Assembly: GCA_937859005.1 (NCBI GenBank)
Contig: CALLYR010000254.1
Coordinates: forward strand, 1 to 9,461
Direction of reading: 5' to 3'
Origin: an uncultured Paracoccus sp.
Lineage (GTDB): Bacteria > Pseudomonadota > Alphaproteobacteria > Rhodobacterales > Rhodobacteraceae
Length of the DNA stretch: 9,461 nt
This document shows, piece by piece, positions 7,932 to 9,461 of the stretch. The translations under genes were made by a program, and so were the position numbers. The first letter of the stretch is position 1; each line of letters starts with the position of its first letter. The notes beneath the pieces were generated by a model. It was not told the DNA's origin. It ran no database searches and was given only the letters and a program-made list of their open reading frames with translations.

Positions 7932-8352
7932 TGCCACAAAGGCGCCCATACGCTCATTCATGATCCGGGTCAGGAAATGGTTGAAGGCAAGGGATTCCCG
8001 GCGCAGCGTCTCGAAGGGCTTGGCGGCGACCAGGCAGATGCGCGCGGCTGTCAGCGCGCGCAGGTCATAGCGGCGCATCTCGGCCTTGAGCAGCGGTCCC
8101 TCGGCGCCCATTCCTGTTGCCGCAGGCAGTAAAGGGTCGTCTCGGCGCCATCCGCCCCGACCACATACATCTGCAACAGCCCCCGCATCAGGCCATACCA
8201 TCGCGTGCCGGGCTCGCCCGCCCGTGCGATGATGGTGCCATGGCAGTATCGAACATCAGGGTCTGAAAGCCTTGCGGCAGTTCCAGAAACCAGGGCCACT
8301 TCTGCAGGAAGGCGGTCATCTTGTCCGATCCGCCCGTTCCCGCCGAGGTCAT
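7932..8352 (-). pseudogene. Crp/Fnr-family transcriptional regulator, N-terminal fragment with frameshifts
   Basis: On the minus strand from ATG 8352 (or the in-frame ATG 8319) the protein reads MTAFLQKWPWFLELPQGFQTLMFDTA. The frame then breaks at about 8240 and continues in another frame as CHGTIIARAGEPGTRWYGLMRGLLQMYVVGADGAETTLYCL. It breaks again at about 8105-8110 to give GAEGPLLKAEMRRYDLRALTAARICLVAAKPFETLRRE and NHFLTRIMNERMGAFVA. This is the cyclic-nucleotide-binding-like sensor domain of Crp/Fnr regulators (GEPGTRWYGLMRG... is the beta-barrel) plus the start of the dimer helix. The DNA-binding helix-turn-helix is missing because similarity stops at about 7932, where IS110 sequence begins. 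No Fnr-type cysteines are seen, so the original ligand is unknown. It is a dead gene, reading towards the IS remnant. Confidence 0.75.
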
Positions 8353-8382
8353 CTTATCGATGCATCTTGATAGGAACGGCGA

Positions 8383-8790
8383 TCACGCAACGGTCCAGTC
8401 TTCAAGCTGCAGCCCGGCGACGCGAGAGAACTCGCCCGTGTTGTTCGTCACCAGCGGCAGCCCGCGCGCTCGTGCCTGCCCGGCGATCAGCACGTCAGAG
8501 GGGCCGATGGGCATGCCTTGCCGCGCAAGCTCTGCCCGGATTTCTCCCGCCATACGCGCATCTTCGCGCTCGAAGTCGAGAATGGGGAGATCAGCGAAAA
8601 GAAGCCGGAGTGTCTCGAGATTGAAGGCGGCCCTCTGGCTGCGGCAGGCCCCATACCAGAGCTCATGCGCCACGATCGAGGAGATGGCGAGCGAGCCCGG
8701 CGTGGAAGCTTCGACCCTTGCAAGCAGTTCGGCCGAGGGGCGGCCGACGAGAGCGATCACGGCATGGGTGTCGAGAAGGTGCCGGATCAT
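8383..8790 (-). CDS. vapC: VapC-type PIN-domain toxin (ribonuclease)
   Basis: A 135-residue PIN-domain protein, the usual VapC length. VapC toxins are Mg2+-dependent endoribonucleases that cut tRNA or rRNA when the VapB partner is degraded. The acidic active-site residues are visible: Asp7 in MIRHLLDTHAVIALV, Glu43 in VAHELWYGA and Asp99 in IGPSDVLIAGQARA, followed by the conserved VTNNTGEF segment (114-121). The C-terminus (GLQLEDWTVA) is typical of the family. The ATG at 8790 overlaps the vapB stop codon as ATGA and has no clear ribosome binding site of its own, so translation is probably coupled to vapB, keeping toxin below antitoxin. No frameshift is seen, and the locus looks functional although it lies between decayed mobile elements. 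The RNA target cannot be told from the sequence. Confidence 0.93.
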   Translation of the reverse strand: MIRHLLDTHAVIALVGRPSAELLARVEASTPGSLAISSIVAHELWYGACRSQRAAFNLETLRLLFADLPILDFEREDARMAGEIRAELARQGMPIGPSDVLIAGQARARGLPLVTNNTGEFSRVAGLQLEDWTVA

Positions 8791-9047
8791 GAGAAAAGCC
8801 GGTCAAGCCCCGGACGCTGCTGCTCGGCGGGCTGATCGCGGCCACTGTCCGGGAAATCCTCGCTGCAGCCGCGTGCGACGGCCGCCCGCAGCGAGGCCCA
8901 CCGCTGTCCTTCCGCGGGCTTCGGGCGCAGGATCAAAGCATCGCCCTCGCGTGAGATCTCGACCTCGCTGACCTCAAGGCGGAAGTCCTTCGGCAGCCGG
9001 ACAGCCTGGGAGTTTCCCGAGCGGAACGCCTTGGCAATTTGGGCCAT
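8787..9047 (-). CDS. vapB: VapB-type antitoxin, SpoVT/AbrB DNA-binding domain
   Basis: An 86-residue antitoxin. Residues 3-48 (IAKAFRSGNSQAVRLPKDFRLEVSEVEISREGDALILRP) are a classical VapB swapped-hairpin AbrB domain, which dimerises and binds the operator. Residues about 49-86 (EDFPDSGRDQ...GLDRLF) are the flexible acidic/aromatic tail that wraps around VapC and inserts into its active-site groove. The ATG at 9047 follows AGAAGG with a five-base spacer. It overlaps vapC by four bases, forming a standard type II toxin-antitoxin operon. Autoregulation by the VapBC complex is expected from the family, and an inverted repeat sits 12-33 bases upstream of the start. Confidence 0.93.
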   Translation of the reverse strand: MAQIAKAFRSGNSQAVRLPKDFRLEVSEVEISREGDALILRPKPAEGQRWASLRAAVARGCSEDFPDSGRDQPAEQQRPGLDRLFS

Positions 9048-9052
9048 GACGG

Positions 9053-9058
9053 CCTTCT
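9053..9058 (-). promoter_or_regulatory. Ribosome binding site of vapB
   Basis: AGAAGG on the minus strand is five bases from the vapB ATG at 9047. It is much stronger than anything before vapC, consistent with more antitoxin than toxin being made. Confidence 0.55.
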
Positions 9059-9080
9059 GTATATATTATCAGGTATATAC
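9059..9080 (-). promoter_or_regulatory. Probable vapBC operator (inverted repeat)
   Basis: GTATATA (9059-9065) and TATATAC (9074-9080) form a perfect seven-base inverted repeat with an eight-base spacer, directly upstream of the vapB ribosome binding site. On the minus strand the spacer and inner arm contain GATAAT, a near-consensus -10 box, so binding of the VapBC complex would occlude the promoter. The AT-rich repeat stands out sharply from the GC-rich surroundings. AbrB-type VapB antitoxins are known to bind such palindromes. I found no convincing -35 box. Confidence 0.6.
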
Positions 9081-9215
9081 GGCAGAGAGGTCGTTGGAAC
9101 AAGACCGTTCCCTTAGGGCACATGCCCCCTCCTGCGCTTCGCTCTCGGCAGAATCAAGAAGACAGCCTCTGCGTCGTCGGGCTCATCGAACCAGTCGGTC
9201 CGGCTGCGGCCCGAG

Positions 9216-9461
9216 TGACCTGCCACTGGCTTTTTCGTCCCCCTGCGCTTGGAGTCTGCCCTGGGTTGCCCTGCCTGCCAGCCCTGGACCCCCCGCGGCC
9301 GGAGTTTTCGGGCTTTGTCCCGACGGCGGGCGGGTGAAGCCGTCGGGAAATGCAGTGCGTTCGCGATGTTGCAGTCGATGGCGCTGTGGGGTCAGTCATC
9401 GTTGCAGGGTCTTCGCCAGTCCTTCAGCCTTTCGGCTGTCTCGGCAAGGCTCATGAACCCG
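9216..9461 (-). mobile_element. IS3-family insertion sequence, 3' end (continues beyond the window)
   Basis: The end of an IS3-family element, probably of the IS407-like group, with the transposase reading right to left. TGACCTGCCACTGG starting at 9216 is a candidate terminal inverted repeat: it has the TGA start expected of IS3 elements and marks where element-like sequence begins. The other end lies outside the window, so the repeat cannot be confirmed. Confidence 0.5.
9310..9461 (-). pseudogene. IS3-family transposase (orfB/integrase) C-terminus with in-frame stop
   Basis: Read from 9460 leftward the frame gives GFMSLAETAERLKDWRR, then PCNDD, a TGA stop, and then PHSAIDCNIANALHF. Intact IS3-family integrases end with a similar pattern (FxSLAEAxxxLEDWRRxYNEDRPHSAIG...), so the TGA replaces an Arg codon (CGA to TGA by one transition), and the expected Tyr is changed as well. 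The DDE catalytic core would lie beyond the right edge. A later shift to another frame gives GTKPENSG, a common tail of these proteins. The copy is evidently inactive. Confidence 0.65.

Overview
The window is high-GC and densely coded. It looks like a chromosomal or large-plasmid segment of an alphaproteobacterium, probably of the Rhodobacterales/Paracoccus type. That assignment is an inference from the GC-rich codon use and from the general character of the tdh/kbl, sstT, IS110 and IS3 proteins; no rRNA or other taxonomic marker is present.

Left part (1-2600, minus strand): remnants or members of a copper/metal-handling cluster. Reading in transcription order there is (a) a 90-codon ORF that carries only the last two membrane helices of a copper P1B-type ATPase, with its own strong ribosome binding site; (b) a small unrecognised membrane-anchored or exported protein with a CCHQLC motif; and (c) a secreted 509-residue protein that joins a Met-rich segment and a DUF305 domain to a YVTN-type beta-propeller. 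The 639 bases from 2616 to 3254 hold no gene I can support.

Centre (3255-6856): a threonine/serine module. sstT (Na+/serine-threonine symporter, plus strand) faces the kbl-tdh operon (minus strand), which degrades threonine to glycine and acetyl-CoA. The two units converge on a strong hairpin terminator at 4566-4597. kbl and tdh overlap by ATGA, and ribosome-binding-site spacing argues that Tdh starts at the second ATG. Together the genes encode uptake of threonine/serine, threonine oxidation to 2-amino-3-ketobutyrate, and its cleavage by Kbl.

Right part (about 7020-9461): accessory, decayed DNA. It contains a 5' remnant of an IS110-family element with three frameshifts, truncated before the catalytic-serine region; a frameshifted Crp/Fnr-family pseudogene in the opposite orientation, abutting the IS remnant within a few bases; an apparently intact vapBC toxin-antitoxin operon with a palindromic operator candidate; and, running off the right edge, the 3' end of an IS3-family transposase with an in-frame stop.

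I found no wholly new system. The items most worth a second look are the ATPase-tail miniprotein, the Met-rich DUF305/propeller fusion, the non-coding left end of the IS110 remnant (a possible fossil bridge-RNA locus), and the vapBC operator.
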